Of a DNA stretch of 13,572 bases, positions 12,574-13,572 are shown piece after piece; position 1 is the stretch's first letter; every line of letters begins with the position of its first letter. Under the pieces are notes generated by a model that was not told where the DNA came from, searched no databases, and was given only the letters and a program-made list of their open reading frames with translations. Made by a program: the position numbers and the translations under genes. The stretch is from Prolixibacteraceae bacterium (GTDB lineage Bacteria; Bacteroidota; Bacteroidia; Bacteroidales; Prolixibacteraceae). Location of the stretch: contig DAIDJX010000066.1 in assembly GCA_027451165.1 (NCBI GenBank), forward strand, positions 1 through 13,572, given 5' to 3'.

Positions 12574-13572
12574 ATGAAAATTAGAAAACTGCTTACCTGG
12601 TGCCTGCTTGTCCTATCAATTTTTATCCAGGCGGTCTGCACCAATGCCCAAACTCCTTCCGCGGAGGCCCGCTACCGGAATGTGACAGAAGTTCAAACTT
12701 TTCTTAGCGCTTTCCAGCAGAAACATCCGGCTTCGGTGGCGCTCCACACACTGGCTGCAAGTCCGGGTGGGAGGAAAGTTACCCTGCTCGAAATAGGCAC
12801 TGACTTAAAACAGGTTCCTGCCATTTTTGTCGGGGCTAATTTTGAAGGCACCAACCCCTTGTCGACCGAAGGAGCCTTGCGGTTAGCCGGTATGTTGATG
12901 GATTCCTCAGTATATCGCAAAAATACGCGCTGGTTCATTCTGGCAATGCCCAACCCTGATGCATCTGCTGCTTTCTTTTCTGCAGTAAAATGGGAGCGGG
13001 CAGCCAATGATGCAGAGGTGAACAACGATACCGATGACCAGTTGAACGAGGATGGCCCTGATGACCTGAATGGCGACGGTTTGATCACCATGATGCGGGT
13101 GGAAAATCCGGAGGGAACCTGGATTACTTCTGCCAAAGAACCACGGTTAATGGTCAGAGCAGATCCCAAAAAAGGGGAACGGGGCAAATACAAAATGTAT
13201 CCTGAGGGCATTGACAATGACAAAGATGGCAGTTACAATGAGGATGGTCCCGGAGGAATCAATGTGGGAATCAATTTCCCGCACCTCTTCACCCTGGGGA
13301 ACAAGGAAGCGGGTCTCTGGCCCGGGGAAACTCCGGAAGTTTATGCACTTATGAAATTCATGTTTGACCATCCGGAAATCGTCATGGCTTTCACATTGGG
13401 ATCTTCGGATTTTTGCCTCTCTCCGCCAAGGAATAACCGGACTGGTGGTGCCAATATGGAAAGTCTGAAAATCCCGGTCCGCTATGCCAGCCTTTTGGGT
13501 GCCGATCCGGAGAAAAACTACACTATGGCTCAGGTGCTGGAAATGGCAAAGTCAGTAATGGGTGGCGGTGGA
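12574..13572 (+). CDS. M14 carboxypeptidase-like exported protein lacking canonical zinc ligands (partial)
   Basis: The first 333 residues of a protein that continues past the window edge. A signal peptide (KLLTWCLLVLSIFIQAVCTNAQ) ends near residue 26. An M14-like fold is indicated by YRNVTEVQTFLSAFQQKHP, PAIFVGANFEGTNPLSTEGALRLAGML (82-108), MPNPDA (125-130) and PEVYALMKFMFDHPEIVMAFTLGS (254-277). The expected HxxE zinc motif before the STEGAL helix reads EGTN (91-94), the usual NRNFP reads GINFP (232-236), and the later D-x-H-S position reads TLGS. All three zinc ligands therefore appear replaced. Between the halves is an acidic insert with two Asp-rich loops, DLNGDGLIT (164-172) and DNDKDGSYNEDG (214-225), that look like calcium sites. 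It may be a non-peptidase relative. Assignment to M14 rests on overall pattern. Confidence 0.75.
   Translation, partial: MKIRKLLTWCLLVLSIFIQAVCTNAQTPSAEARYRNVTEVQTFLSAFQQKHPASVALHTLAASPGGRKVTLLEIGTDLKQVPAIFVGANFEGTNPLSTEGALRLAGMLMDSSVYRKNTRWFILAMPNPDASAAFFSAVKWERAANDAEVNNDTDDQLNEDGPDDLNGDGLITMMRVENPEGTWITSAKEPRLMVRADPKKGERGKYKMYPEGIDNDKDGSYNEDGPGGINVGINFPHLFTLGNKEAGLWPGETPEVYALMKFMFDHPEIVMAFTLGSSDFCLSPPRNNRTGGANMESLKIPVRYASLLGADPEKNYTMAQVLEMAKSVMGGGG

Noticed and set aside
12693..13223. Minus-strand 176-codon frame opposite the M14-like gene
   Set aside because: Antisense shadow; its Ser/Ala-rich composition mirrors the coding strand, and the plus-strand frame has a signal peptide and family motifs through the whole stretch.

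Overview
The window looks like a chromosomal segment of a Bacteroidota bacterium, probably of the Bacteroidales/Marinilabiliales type. Three things point there: a secreted protein with a type IX secretion (T9SS) C-terminal sorting tail, several exact matches to the Bacteroidota -7 promoter element TAnnTTTG just upstream of genes, and the typical Bacteroidota make-up of the enzymes (M3 dipeptidyl carboxypeptidase, sulfatase, GH92, CotH, Tat-exported NIPSNAP protein). Base composition is moderate and looks even across the window. No transposase, integrase, CRISPR array or phage gene was seen.

Layout. Positions 2-253 (minus) hold the N-terminal part of an unidentified membrane protein. A 15-bp x3 tandem repeat (331-375) separates it from an exported M3 peptidase (378-2495, minus). 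Divergent from the peptidase is a small GlsB/YeaQ/YmgE-type membrane protein (2615-2905, plus), followed by an intergenic stretch with a strong hairpin repeat (3013-3040). A plus-strand block then runs from 3125 to 9565: CotH kinase with T9SS tail, an orphan C-terminal coding remnant (4743-4946), sulfatase, GH92 glycosidase and a CPPED1-like metallophosphoesterase. Sulfatase, GH92 and phosphoesterase are 21 and 34 bp apart and look like one operon. A 57-codon ORF (9611-9784) ends two bases before the 3' end of a minus-strand tRNA-Ser(CGA). Next come a lipoprotein and a Tat-exported NIPSNAP protein (plus, 13 bp apart), a large imperfect inverted repeat (11309-11394) between convergent genes, corA (minus), and the N-terminal 333 residues of a divergent M14 carboxypeptidase-like protein that runs off the window.

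How the genes may work together. Sulfatase, alpha-mannosidase-type GH92 and an exported phosphoesterase would fit stepwise removal of sulfate, phosphate and mannose from a decorated mannose-containing glycan in the periplasm. No SusC/SusD pair, regulator or second glycosidase is visible, so this is at most part of a polysaccharide utilization locus. The remaining genes (M3 peptidase, corA, tRNA, lipoprotein/NIPSNAP) look like unrelated housekeeping or uncharacterised units.

No clearly new system is evident. The most interesting items are the M14-like protein lacking the usual zinc ligands, the orphan reading-frame remnant between cotH and the sulfatase, the sulfatase/GH92/CPPED1-like cassette, and the structured intergenic repeats.
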